NCBI GenBank assembly: GCA_022842935.1
Contig: JALHOP010000003.1
Coordinates: 248,001 to 312,000 of the forward strand
Length of the DNA stretch: 64,000 bases
Source: Myxococcota bacterium
Lineage (GTDB): Bacteria; Myxococcota; XYA12-FULL-58-9; JALHOP01
Direction of reading: 5' to 3'
Under the pieces are notes generated by a model. The model was not told where the DNA came from and did no database searches. It was given only the letters and a program-made list of their open reading frames with translations. The position numbers were made by a program, and so were the translations under genes. Shown in pieces: positions 1-9,500 of the stretch (the stretch's first letter is position 1; each line of letters starts with the position of its first letter).

Positions 1-165
1 TCCCCCGTCATGGCGAGCGTTCCGCAGGACCCCTGGGGGAAGGACTACGTCTACATCTACCCCGGTCAGAACAACCCGCGCGGCTTCGACCTTTACAGCT
101 ACGGACCCGACGGCGCTCAGGGTAACGACGACATCGTCCACGGGCAGACCAACAAAGCACCATGA
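1..165 (+). CDS. gspG: GspG major pseudopilin, C-terminal end only
   Basis: The window opens inside this gene; only its last 54 codons are present and it ends at TGA 163-165. The peptide contains DPWGKDYVYIYPG followed by FDLYSYGPDG and a short acidic tail, which is the calcium-binding C-terminal signature of the major type II secretion pseudopilin. GspG polymerises into the periplasmic pseudopilus that pushes folded exoproteins through the outer-membrane secretin. The stop overlaps the next start by four bases (ATGA), so it is translationally coupled to gspH. The N-terminal prepilin peptide lies outside the window. Confidence 0.88.
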   Translation, partial: SPVMASVPQDPWGKDYVYIYPGQNNPRGFDLYSYGPDGAQGNDDIVHGQTNKAP

Positions 166-959
166 AGCCAAGCCCGGCGCATAGCGTCCGCGAAAGTGGA
201 CGAAACGCCGGGCGCGGCTTTACCCTGGTGGAGATGGTCATTACGGTGGCCATCGTCGGGATGGTGGTCGGAGTCGTCGCTGTCGGTGTCGACAACACGA
301 CGCGGGCCGAGCTTCGCAAGCAGTCTGGCGTCGTGGCCTCGGCGATGCGGGCGGCTTACGACAGCGCTGCCTTATCAGGCCAGATCTACCGGCTGGCCTT
401 CGTCATCGGTGACCCCAAGAAGAGCGAGAAGCAAGTGGTCCGCGTCGAGGCCTCTCCCGAGCTTCTGGTCTTCGACCCCGAGACCTCGACGCTGACACGC
501 GCCCTGTCCGGCTCGGGCGGAGGCACCTCGCTCAGCTGGGACGAGTTTGCGACCATGAACGCTTCGACCGGCGGCGACGACGTCAAAGCGGGCTTCGCGG
601 CGCTCGATGGCCCTGCCGCCAACGCCATCGACAAAGTGCTCGGCACCGGCGGTCGCGATGGGGCACGGGCGAACGACCGAGACGATGACGAGCAAGCGGG
701 CGAGGACACCGGCTTCAAGGAGGTGGCCAAGCCCGTCGAAGTGGACACTGACGTCCGCCTGCTCAGCATCTGGACCGAGGGGATGGACAAGCCCGCCGAC
801 TCTGGTGAGGCTTACATCTACTTCTTTCCGAACGGCTACACCCAAGACGCTATCGTCCATTTGCAGACCAACGATGATGACAAGCGCGTCATCAGCGTCC
901 GTCTCGCGCCACTCACGGGCAAGCCGACCATCACCGACGGCTACGTGGAGGCGCCATGA
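162..959 (+). CDS. gspH: GspH-type minor pseudopilin
   Basis: This 265-residue protein has a prepilin cleavage motif near residue 19 (RG|FTLVEM with Glu at +5) followed by a hydrophobic helix to about residue 44, so it should be processed by a prepilin peptidase and built into the pseudopilus. Its place between gspG and a GspI-like gene supports GspH, a minor pseudopilin of the tip complex. It is longer than most GspH proteins because of a charged, low-complexity middle stretch (about residues 150-195, rich in D, E, R and K). The start overlaps the gspG stop (ATGA) and its own stop overlaps the next ATG in the same way. The subunit letter rests mainly on gene order, because minor pseudopilins diverge strongly. 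Confidence 0.8.
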   Translation: MKPSPAHSVRESGRNAGRGFTLVEMVITVAIVGMVVGVVAVGVDNTTRAELRKQSGVVASAMRAAYDSAALSGQIYRLAFVIGDPKKSEKQVVRVEASPELLVFDPETSTLTRALSGSGGGTSLSWDEFATMNASTGGDDVKAGFAALDGPAANAIDKVLGTGGRDGARANDRDDDEQAGEDTGFKEVAKPVEVDTDVRLLSIWTEGMDKPADSGEAYIYFFPNGYTQDAIVHLQTNDDDKRVISVRLAPLTGKPTITDGYVEAP

Positions 960-1714
960 ATCGCTCATCGACCCCCGGCGCGCGGTCATCGATTGTCGGT
1001 CATAGGTCGTCGGCCGTCGGCCATTGGGCCTCGGTGATCTGGGCTCGGCCTCGCCACCGCTCGGATGCGGGCTTCACCCTCATCGAGGTTCTCATCGCCG
1101 TCCTCATCCTCGCGATGAGCCTGTCGGTCCTCCTCACCTCCCAGTCCGCGTCGATGGCCGCCGCCTCCCGCTCGCGTGAGATCACGACAGCCACGCTGCT
1201 CGCACGGGCGAAGATGATCGATATCGAGAAGCGTCTGGTCGATGAGGGGTTCACCGCCGGTGACCTCGAAGAAGAGGGCGACTTCGGCGAGGAGGGCAAC
1301 GAGAACGTCAAGTGGAAGTACAAGGTCAGCGAGGTGGAGCTCGACCTCTCGCTCATCAAGGGATTGTGCGAAGGCTACGGCGCCGACAAGGAAGAGGGCA
1401 CCGGAGGCGGCGAAGCGGGCGCCTGTGACCGCATGACGAGCGCGCTCGGTGGTCCGCTCGAGCAGCTCGCCACTGGTATCGGCCAGTCGATGCGCTTGGT
1501 CGACCTCACGGTCACCATGCCGGGCAATGGACCGAAGAGCGCGGGTGAAAAGGTCGAGCTGCGTACCCTGGTGACGCGTGAAGACATGAACGTGTTGCCT
1601 GGGCAGGTTGGTGGCCAAGGCGTACCCGGTGTTCCAGGCGCGGGCACGGGGACGGGCATCGGCACCGGGGCAGGTGGGACCACGCCCCAGACCGGCACGG
1701 GGACTCCCCGATGA
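956..1714 (+). CDS. gspI: GspI-type minor pseudopilin with Gly/Thr-rich tail
   Basis: The protein has 252 residues. After an unusually long Arg/Ser-rich leader of about 37 residues comes the type IV prepilin motif G|FTLIEVLIAVLIL with Glu at +5 and a hydrophobic helix. The following region (TTATLLARAKMIDIE) resembles the conserved N-terminal helix of GspI, which nucleates the pseudopilus tip with GspJ and GspK. The last 35 or so residues are an almost pure Gly/Thr/Pro/Val low-complexity tail, which is not usual for the family. It is coupled to both neighbours by ATGA overlaps. Confidence 0.8.
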   Translation: MNRSSTPGARSSIVGHRSSAVGHWASVIWARPRHRSDAGFTLIEVLIAVLILAMSLSVLLTSQSASMAAASRSREITTATLLARAKMIDIEKRLVDEGFTAGDLEEEGDFGEEGNENVKWKYKVSEVELDLSLIKGLCEGYGADKEEGTGGGEAGACDRMTSALGGPLEQLATGIGQSMRLVDLTVTMPGNGPKSAGEKVELRTLVTREDMNVLPGQVGGQGVPGVPGAGTGTGIGTGAGGTTPQTGTGTPR

Positions 1715-2397
1715 GGCAGCGCGGCTTCACCCTCTTCGAGATCATGATCGCCGTCGGCATCCTCGGCTTCATCGGCATGCTCACCTTCGGCGTCGTTGGT
1801 CGATCGATGGATGGGCGTGAGCGCGCCGAACAGATCACCTCACACTATCACGGCGTGCGTCAGGCCATGTTGCGGATGGCGCGCGAGATCGAGATGGCCT
1901 ACGTGACGGCACACCGCGATTGTGAAGACCCGCGAACGCGGTCAATTTTCGCGTCGGCCAACGCGTCCGGCGGTATGCGCCTCGATTTCACGGCGTTCTC
2001 GCACTACAAGGTGCGCGCCGATGCCAACGAGTCGGACGAAGAGGAGCTGAGCTACTACGTCGACGACAACCCCGACGACAAGAAGACCACCGCGCTCATC
2101 CGTCGCTCTCAGCCGCGTGTCGACGACGAACCGCGCGAAGGCGGAATCGAGCAGGTGCTCGCCCCCAACGTCAAGAAGCTCGAGTTCGAGTTCTACGACT
2201 CCAAGGAGGATCGCTGGGTCGACGAGTGGAACACCACCAACATGGACTACCGCGATCGCATGCCCATGTTCGTGTCCATCAAGCTCACGGTCGTCGACCC
2301 GCAAGGCAAAGACGAGGTCTTCGTCACCAAGACCAGGGTCATGCTGCGCAACGCCATCTTGATCGCTGGCACGGGGTTCACCAGATGCGCGGACTGA
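1711..2397 (+). CDS. gspJ: GspJ-type minor pseudopilin
   Basis: This 228-residue protein has a very short leader (MRQRG) and then the prepilin motif G|FTLFEIMIAVGILG with Glu at +5, followed by a long helix. The pattern AEQITSHYHGVRQAMLRMAREIEMAY matches the GspJ N-terminal core in spirit, with a beta-rich C-terminal domain. GspJ forms the pseudopilus tip complex with GspI and GspK. It starts in an ATGA overlap with gspI and its stop shares a base with the gspK ATG (TGATG at 2395-2399). Confidence 0.82.
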   Translation: MRQRGFTLFEIMIAVGILGFIGMLTFGVVGRSMDGRERAEQITSHYHGVRQAMLRMAREIEMAYVTAHRDCEDPRTRSIFASANASGGMRLDFTAFSHYKVRADANESDEEELSYYVDDNPDDKKTTALIRRSQPRVDDEPREGGIEQVLAPNVKKLEFEFYDSKEDRWVDEWNTTNMDYRDRMPMFVSIKLTVVDPQGKDEVFVTKTRVMLRNAILIAGTGFTRCAD

Positions 2398-3593
2398 TGA
2401 AGCCGGGTCATCGGCTCGCCCACTTGCGACGCGAGGTGGGTTCGAGCGGTGAAAGGGGCGTCGCCATCATGATGGTGCTCATCACCATTGCGCTGCTCGC
2501 CGCGGTCATCGTCGAGTTCCAGTACTCGGCGACCGTCGACCTCACCCTTGCCTACAATGCTCGTGACGAGCTGCAGGCCGAGTACAACGCCATGGCGGCC
2601 TTGCGTTTGCGCGCGTTGCTTCTGCGTCAGGGCCGCGCCCTCGAAGCGGGCATGTCCTCGATGCTTCAGGCGCTCACGGGCGATGCGAACACCAAGCTCC
2701 CGCTCGGGCAAATCCTCGAGCAGGTGCCCATCAGCTGCGGCCTGTTGTCGACCGTTTTGAAGAAGGGTGACGAGGCCGAAGATGCGCGCCTCGACAGCAA
2801 GGCGAAAGACGACTTCTTCCCCGGGGAGTGCGAAGCCACCAGCAGGAGCGAGCATTCGAAGATCTCCCTCAATATGCTCGCGAACGTCACCAACAACACT
2901 TCGGCGCAGGTGCAGACCATGCTCCTGTCTTTTCTCTCCGACCCGCGTCTCGAAGAGAACTTTCAGAGTGACGACAAGAGCGGGTCGCACGCGGACAACC
3001 CGCAGCAGCTCGTCGCCGCCATCGCGGACTGGGTCGATCGCGACAAGACCGAGACCGGCACCAGCGGCGACGAAGACAGGCGCTATTCCTATTTGAAGGA
3101 CTCTTACCGCGCCAAAAACGCCCCGTTCGATTCCATCGCCGAGCTGCAGCTCGTGCATGGCGTCAGTGATCACGTCTACGCGGTGCTCCGTGACCACGTC
3201 ACCATCTACACCGACGGAACCGCTATCGAGTTGTCGACCGCTACGCCCGAACGCATCCTTTTCGGGCTCTTGGCGGCTCGCCGCGTCGCTGTACCACCCG
3301 AGCAGCTCGTCACCGGCGTTGGCAACCTCATGCGTTCGATAGCCGACATGCGCGCCGCCTCGCCGATCCCCGGCATGGCGCAGCTCAACGTCCAGACATT
3401 GATCGCCCTGGTATCGGCCGCCGGCCTCGACAGCCTCATCGACGTGCAGCGTATTCGCGAGGTATTCACCGACCGGCCGGGCACGACCTGGTACAGCCTT
3501 ACGGCGACGGGCAAGGTCGGAAACGCCTCACGCACGCTGCGAGCGGTGCTGCAATCGACCGAAGGTCAGTTCTACTATTTCAGGATGGAGTGA
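2397..3593 (+). CDS. gspK: GspK pseudopilus tip protein
   Basis: From ATG 2397 the product is 398 residues; an in-frame ATG at 2385 is the alternative, but 2397 gives the usual TGATG coupling to gspJ. The prepilin-like segment GERGVAIMMVLITIALLAA lacks Glu at +5, which is the hallmark of GspK, the subunit that caps the pseudopilus. The large extra domain after the helix and two Asp/Glu-rich patches agree with the GspK fold. The protein is slightly longer than the E. coli and Klebsiella forms. It is followed after six bases by gspL. Confidence 0.85.
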   Translation: MKPGHRLAHLRREVGSSGERGVAIMMVLITIALLAAVIVEFQYSATVDLTLAYNARDELQAEYNAMAALRLRALLLRQGRALEAGMSSMLQALTGDANTKLPLGQILEQVPISCGLLSTVLKKGDEAEDARLDSKAKDDFFPGECEATSRSEHSKISLNMLANVTNNTSAQVQTMLLSFLSDPRLEENFQSDDKSGSHADNPQQLVAAIADWVDRDKTETGTSGDEDRRYSYLKDSYRAKNAPFDSIAELQLVHGVSDHVYAVLRDHVTIYTDGTAIELSTATPERILFGLLAARRVAVPPEQLVTGVGNLMRSIADMRAASPIPGMAQLNVQTLIALVSAAGLDSLIDVQRIREVFTDRPGTTWYSLTATGKVGNASRTLRAVLQSTEGQFYYFRME

Positions 3594-3599
3594 GGTTCC

Positions 3600-5075
3600 G
3601 TGGGCCAGCGACTCGTAGCGATCGATGTTTCGCCGGGGGCGGTGCGGGTGGTGGCGCTCGAAGCGACCTTCCGCAAGGCGCAGGTCACCATGGTGACCAC
3701 CGTTGCGGTGCCCCCGGACACCGACGGCGCCAGTTTGTGGCAGCTGGTTCGCGACTATGTCCCCAAAGAGGTCGACAACGTGGTGGTGTCGAGTGACGGC
3801 CGTGTCGCATCGACCCGCTCGCTCTCGTTTCCTTTCGTCGACCCGCGCAAGGTCGACGCGGCGGTCGCGTTCGAGCTCGAGAGCGTCGTTCCTTACGAGC
3901 TCGAGAAGACCGCTGTGACGTGGCACATCGGCCACGCCGCCGATGGACGTACGGATGCGGTGGCGGCCCTCGCCGCCAAGGACACGGTGCGCGATCAAAT
4001 CAGCGCGATGGCCGCGGTCGGTCTCGAGCCGCGTGCCGTTGTGCTACCGGCCGCCGCGTTAGCGGAGCTTGCGCCCGCCTCCGACGACTTCACCGCCGTA
4101 GTCTGCGTCGACGGTGCCGTGACCCACTTTGCACTCATACGGCGCGGATTGCAGTTCGCTCGGACGCTTCGCGTCGGGCTCTCTGGCCACAGTGAAGCCC
4201 AGCTGGCCGTCCTCGCGCGCGAGCTCACGACTACCTTGCGTGCATTGCCACCCTCCATGCAGCCGACGCGCATCTTGCTTACCGGCGGCGGTTCACGGTT
4301 TGCGGGTGTGGCGCAAGAGCTCGCGATGCGCCTATCGCTTCCGGTCGAGCTGCTCGACGTCGTTGCTAGCGTCGCGCCAGTCGACGTCGGCGCCAATGCG
4401 ATCGGACCAGAGTATGCTATAGCGGTCGGGCTCGCGGTGTCGATGTTGCGACGTGGTCGTTCCATCCCGCTCAACTTCCGGAGAGGCGACCTGTCGTACC
4501 ACGGCGACCTCCAGGTCTATCGCGGCGAGTTCACGCGCATGGCGGTCGGTCTGGGAGCGGTCCTACTGTGCGCCATTCTCGGTTCGATCGTGCGCTACAC
4601 CATGATCTCGGCGGAGGAACGCAAGATCAACCAGGGGTTCTGCGACGCCTCTCGCAAGATCATCGGCCGCGAGGTATGCGACCCCAATGCCGTCATGGCG
4701 ATCATGAAACAAACACCCGGCGCTGCCGACGGGGTCGTTGTACCGGCCTACTCGGCGTCGTCCCTCCTCGCCATGATGTCGCAATCGCTCGAGGGTATCG
4801 ACGTGCAGTTCGCCGATCTCGAGATGCGCGTCGATGGCCGTGCGGATCAAAACGACCGCGTCACGGGCAAAGGTGACGCGGGTAGCTTCGAGGTCGTCGA
4901 AGAGGTTGCGAGTAAGTTGCGTCTCGACCGCTGCGTGAAAGACGTCGACGTTTCGCGCCAGAAAAAGATCGACGCCGGCCGCGTCGAGTTCGCGCTGACC
5001 GTGCAAGTACAATGTCCCATCGGAGTGCTGCCCGGTCAGACCGGTGGCGCGCCGACGGCGCAGGCGGAGCCGTAA
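3600..5075 (+). CDS. gspL: GspL inner-membrane assembly platform protein (PilM-like)
   Basis: This 491-residue protein starts at GTG 3600. The N-terminal half begins RLVAIDVSPGAVRVVALE, the phosphate-1 loop of the actin-like PilM/GspL fold, and the second nucleotide-loop motif LLTGGGSRFAGVAQELA lies near residues 225-240. A single membrane segment is at about 312-335, followed by a periplasmic domain. GspL binds the GspE ATPase in the cytoplasm and GspM in the membrane, passing energy to the pseudopilus. It has a fused architecture (PilM-like plus PilN-like), as expected for a type II rather than a type IV pilus system. gspM follows after three bases. Confidence 0.85.
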   Translation: MGQRLVAIDVSPGAVRVVALEATFRKAQVTMVTTVAVPPDTDGASLWQLVRDYVPKEVDNVVVSSDGRVASTRSLSFPFVDPRKVDAAVAFELESVVPYELEKTAVTWHIGHAADGRTDAVAALAAKDTVRDQISAMAAVGLEPRAVVLPAAALAELAPASDDFTAVVCVDGAVTHFALIRRGLQFARTLRVGLSGHSEAQLAVLARELTTTLRALPPSMQPTRILLTGGGSRFAGVAQELAMRLSLPVELLDVVASVAPVDVGANAIGPEYAIAVGLAVSMLRRGRSIPLNFRRGDLSYHGDLQVYRGEFTRMAVGLGAVLLCAILGSIVRYTMISAEERKINQGFCDASRKIIGREVCDPNAVMAIMKQTPGAADGVVVPAYSASSLLAMMSQSLEGIDVQFADLEMRVDGRADQNDRVTGKGDAGSFEVVEEVASKLRLDRCVKDVDVSRQKKIDAGRVEFALTVQVQCPIGVLPGQTGGAPTAQAEP

Positions 5076-5078
5076 ACC

Positions 5079-5636
5079 ATGGAGCGTCTCAAGGAACAGG
5101 TTGCCCTGGCGCGCGAGGCCTTCGGCCGTCTAACCCAGCGCGAGCAGCTGATGGTGCTGGGCTGCGCCGCGGCCGTGGTGCTCACGGTGTTCGCGCTCGT
5201 CGGTATGTTCGTGTCAGGCGCGATCAGCCGCGCTGAGAATCGCGTCAAGGTGAAGACCGACCAGCTCACGCAAGTGTTGCAGCTGCAGGGCGAATACAAG
5301 GCACGTCAGCAAGAGCGCGAGGCCAAGATGCGCGAGCTCGGTCGCTCGAACGTGCGTTTGGTGTCGATCGTCGAGGAGTTCGCGCGTCAAGCGGGTGTGG
5401 AGATCGGTCAGCTCAAGCCCGAAGATGGCGAGCCCAACGCCGACGGTATCGTCGAATCACGGGTCGACCTCCGCGTTGGCGGGCTCTCCGCGGACCGCTT
5501 ACAGAAGTTTCTCGAGCTCATCGAGAGCTCGAAAGATCTCGTGATCGCCCGTCGCTTGAAGGTTCAGCGGCCGTACAAGCGCGACACCGTCGACGTCGAG
5601 CTCACACTAACGACCTACAAGACGAAGCAAGGTTGA
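5079..5636 (+). CDS. gspM: GspM inner-membrane assembly platform protein
   Basis: This 185-residue protein has a short cytoplasmic start with the typical LTQREQLMVLG motif, one membrane helix at about residues 24-46, a coiled coil (about 50-90) and a small periplasmic ferredoxin-like domain. This matches GspM, which stabilises GspL and shuttles pseudopilins to the growing base. Its stop codon (TGA 5634-5636) overlaps the gspN ATG. Gene order supports the assignment more than sequence identity, since GspM is poorly conserved. Confidence 0.82.
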   Translation: MERLKEQVALAREAFGRLTQREQLMVLGCAAAVVLTVFALVGMFVSGAISRAENRVKVKTDQLTQVLQLQGEYKARQQEREAKMRELGRSNVRLVSIVEEFARQAGVEIGQLKPEDGEPNADGIVESRVDLRVGGLSADRLQKFLELIESSKDLVIARRLKVQRPYKRDTVDVELTLTTYKTKQG

Positions 5637-6550
5637 TGGAGATCATTCAGAACAGGCGGTTGCTTTCGACGCTCGCCTACGTGGCTTTCGGCCTCGCTGC
5701 GCTCCTGATTTCGTTCTACCTGACCTTCCCGGCCGAAGCGGTTGGCCAGCGCCTCGCCCACGAGGTTCAAAAGCAGTCGAAAGGCAAGGTGAGCTTCTCG
5801 TTCGGCGATGCGTCGCTTTACCGTTTTAGCGGAGTTGCGCTCTCGAGCGTCAAGGTCACCGTGTTGCAGGACGGCAAAGATCCGTTACTGCTCGATTTCG
5901 ACAAAGTCGCTGCTCGCGTGAAGATCCTCCCGCTGCTGCTCCTGCGAATCGCGCTACACGCGAAGATCGAGCTGGGTGACGGCGTCATCCACGCAGACTT
6001 CTCCAAGAGAGGTGAGGTACTCGACGCCGACTTCGACATCGACGACCTCGACTTCACGCAGCCTCCCTTGCTGCCCAAGCTCGCCGGTATGCCGCTCGCG
6101 GGAAAGCTGGACGCGAGCGGTAGCATCTACCTCGCCGAGCAACCGAACGCCTCGCACGGCAACATCGAGATCGACATGCGCGGTGGCAGTGTCGGCCCCG
6201 GCGTCATCATGGGCTTCACCGTGCCCCAGGTGACGTTCGGCAGCCTCAAGGCGGCCTTCGATCTCAAGGACGGTAAGGCCAAGGTCACCAAGTTCGAGAA
6301 CAGCGGTGGTAACCTGACGCTCGGCTTCAGTGGTGAGATGGCGTTGCGGCCCAAGCTCGACAGCTCGACGCTCGATCTGTGTGCGCAGCTGAAGGCGGAA
6401 CCCGATTGGCTTGCCAAGAACGACAAGATGCGTTCGGCGATGCAGCTCGCTGAGATCCAGTTCCAGAAGGACCCCTCCGGCACCATCAACATTCCGCTGC
6501 GCGGCACCCTGCAGAAGCCCCAGGCGGGTAAAGGGCTCTGTCGCAAGTAG
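5636..6550 (+). CDS. gspN: GspN, type II secretion protein N (deltaproteobacterial type)
   Basis: From ATG 5636 the product is 304 residues; a TTG at 5633 is possible but the ATG overlaps the gspM stop by one base. There is one N-terminal membrane helix (about residues 13-33, LAYVAFGLAALLISFYLTF), then a long periplasmic beta-rich region of repeated short strands, resembling AsmA-like or GspN beta domains. GspN is an accessory inner-membrane component whose exact role is unsettled. It is the last gene of the operon; the next gene is convergent. Confidence 0.78.
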   Translation: MEIIQNRRLLSTLAYVAFGLAALLISFYLTFPAEAVGQRLAHEVQKQSKGKVSFSFGDASLYRFSGVALSSVKVTVLQDGKDPLLLDFDKVAARVKILPLLLLRIALHAKIELGDGVIHADFSKRGEVLDADFDIDDLDFTQPPLLPKLAGMPLAGKLDASGSIYLAEQPNASHGNIEIDMRGGSVGPGVIMGFTVPQVTFGSLKAAFDLKDGKAKVTKFENSGGNLTLGFSGEMALRPKLDSSTLDLCAQLKAEPDWLAKNDKMRSAMQLAEIQFQKDPSGTINIPLRGTLQKPQAGKGLCRK

Positions 6551-6566
6551 AACACATCTACGCTCT

Positions 6567-6584
6567 GGTCCCGCTCAGCGGACC
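6567..6584. terminator. Inverted repeat between convergent genes
   Basis: GGTCC (6567-6571) and GGACC (6580-6584) enclose an eight-base loop in the 24-bp gap between the gspN stop and the stop of the convergent annexin-like gene. A short GC hairpin here could end both transcripts, but there is no T-run on either side, so it is only a weak terminator candidate. Confidence 0.25.
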
Positions 6585-9500
6585 CCTGGTCGGCCCGCTG
6601 GCGCCAGGGTACCAGTTCCCACGCGACCGCTGACCGGGCTACCGACCGCCCCGTGTTGACCAGCGCGCGGGGGAAGCGGCTGTCCGCCCGTGGGCACGTT
6701 CGGAGCAGGTGCCATTCCGCTAGGGCGGACACCGGCGCTCACGCGGTCGGCTGGGAGGCCGGTTGTGCCGGTCTGAACGCCAGGGCGAACGCTCGGCCTC
6801 GCGGTGGGACCTGTTGGAGTTGCGACTTGAGGGCGACCGACACCTGGCCGACCCGGGGCCGGGCCGTCTGGTCGACCCGGTTGCACGGGGCGATCGGGCG
6901 GGGTGTCGCGGCCAGGAGTAGGCCGATGACCGCCGGGCTCATGCGGGTCGGGTGATGGCGCGCGCTTGGGCATCAGCGCGCGCATGGCGACGTAAAGCGC
7001 GGCCGTGGTCGCGGTCCCGAAAGCCATGTCACGACCCGCATTTTGGCTGATGTAGTCGAAGGCGGCCGCCGGGTCGTGGAGAGGCGCATGAACGACGTGG
7101 TCCCCGAAGTTGTATCCGGTATACGCAAAGCCTCCCGCGAGCGAAGTGCCCACGAGGCCGCTCGGGAAATAGCGCGCCACGCCGAAGGTCAAACCCTGGA
7201 AGCCGCCGATCATCGCCTCGCGCATGAGGTGTCCGTTCAAGCGGCCGGTTGCGGCCCGCGTTCCGACGCGAGTGAGCGCAGTGAGGCCAGCCAAGGCGAT
7301 GGGGTTCAAGCCGCCGCCGAGACCAAGCGCAGCGAGGGTCATGACGGTCACTGCTTGGTCGCTCAGGCGGTCGACCTGCAGCCCTTGCTGCCGGGCGCGG
7401 GCGCGAACCTCGGCCATCAGACCGGCGAGCTCGCGCGGCGGTATGGTCGCGAGATCCTGCGGCCGCCAACCGTTGGCGCCGGCGTTGGCAAGCAGGTTCC
7501 GCAGTGTCTGGTACTTGCCGTGGTTGAGCTCGCGCGCGTTGCGGTGACCGAAGAGGCTCGTGACGGCCGCGGCGAAACGTGTTCCTTCGGCCTCGGTCAT
7601 CAAGCGTTGCAAGGTTCCTGTGATGACCTCCGAGCTGTCGATGGTGCTGGCGGCGAGCTCCATCACTGCTTGCGGCGCGCCGGCACCCTGAAAGCGTCGC
7701 AAGAACGCCTCGCGCTGGGCGCGGTCGGGGATGACGGTTGCCCAATAGCGCTCACGGGCGACCGTAGCCTGTCTTTGACTTACGCCGGGAGGGAGACTCT
7801 CGGCGGTGAGCGGGGCGGTCATGGCGATGAGCTGGGTTGCTACCGCGTTGTTGTCGGATGGAGCGATGTGAAACGCCGATTCCGCGAGGCGCGCCTCATA
7901 ACCCCCGACGCGACCCAGGTCATCCAGCAGATCGCCGCCGGTGAGCGCTCGGTAACGTTGCCGCGCAAAGTAGCGGTCGAGGGGCGTGAGCTCCTGGCCG
8001 ATCCCCGCAAGCTCGCTCACGCGCGCTTGCCCCGCACCGAGCGGGCCCCTGTCGTGCAATGCATACATGATGCGCTGCGCGTCGGAGAGCACGCCGTTTG
8101 CCTCGAGCGTGGCGACCGCCTGCGAAGGAACCTGGCGGCCGTTCGGTAAAGTGAGCGGACTTCCAGCCACCCGACGGATCTCGGAATCGAGGTCGCGTCC
8201 GCCTTGGCGGAACACCTGACGCATCTCGGCGATGTATTGAGCACGACGCTCGGGAGGAACGCGTGACACGTCGAGTGAACGATGGAGCTCTCCGAGGTAC
8301 GGACCCACGAGATTGCCGGATACTGCGCGCGCGATGCGGCCCGCGCGAGCTTCTGGGGAGTCGGCCCCGCGACCCGCGATGAGACCAGCGACATCCTGGG
8401 GCGGCAGGTCCTGCTGCAGCTGCTCGCGGATCCGCTGTGTCCACTGACCGCGCTCTCCCGCCGACAGCCCCTGGTTGCCACGCCATGGTCGCGCTGTTTC
8501 GCCGCGTCGCTCGTGCGAGATCTCGTAATAGGCGCGGGCAACGTCTTCGAAGCTGGCGCGGCCGTCACGACGCTGACCGGACGCGAGGTCTTCGCGCACC
8601 ATGGCGAACGCCTGCGCGACCTCAGCCCGACTCGCCCCGCGGTCAGCACGATGGAGCAACGTGGCAGCGATGTAGCGCGCGGCGCTGCGTGTGTGGCTTT
8701 CGATGGTCGCGTTGGTGTGGGCTCGGTCGGGATCGATCTGCAAGCCGCTCGCAGCAAGCTTGAGACGAAAGGCCCCCAAGCCCAGCACCTCTTCGTCAGG
8801 CTCTGGGATCCGTGGTCCGTCTCCGCGGAGCGTCGTGTATTGCCGGCGCATCGCTTCAGCGCGTTCCCGCGTCATCATCAGCATCTGCTGGATGGTCGCA
8901 GCACGCGAGTTGTCCTCGTTCCAGGGAAGCGAGCGTTCGAAGCGCTCCGCGAAGCTGAAGCCACCGAGCGCCTCGCGTACCGCCCAGGCGTCGACCGCCC
9001 CCGGCTCGAGCTCGCCATGACGGCCGCGGTTGCGCGGGTCGGTAAGGAAGCGCAGACGAGCCTGGCCTCGCGAATTGGGCACCGCGTCGATTCGCTCTGC
9101 GAGCGTCGTTCCGAACCGCTCGCGCAGATCGCGGTCAAGGGCAGCGATCTCGCGGGTGTTGCGGCGCTCGAGCACGAGGGCCGCGCCTTCGTGGTTCGGC
9201 GCGCCGATGCCCAGATGCTCGAAGAAGATGAGACCTTGAAGGTCGAGGTGCACGGTCGCGGCGTCCGAGATGACGCCGGTCGCGTTCTGCGGGCGGATGA
9301 TGTCGTCGAGCAGCACGCGTTCGGCGCCGTTGCCAAAGCTGCTCGCATAGTCCGCGAGCGCAGCCAGGGCCTGCTCGGGACGAACCCGACGCTGCTGCGC
9401 CCCTGCAAGCCAAGCCTGCGCCACTTCGGCGCGCTGCTGCACTGGCATGCCCGCGAAGATCGCGATCAGATCAGAAGCGCTCGCGGCCCGGGCGACGCGG

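Noticed and set aside
2247-3197. 316-codon open frame on the minus strand
   Set aside because: It is antisense to gspJ and gspK, which are supported by prepilin motifs and operon order.
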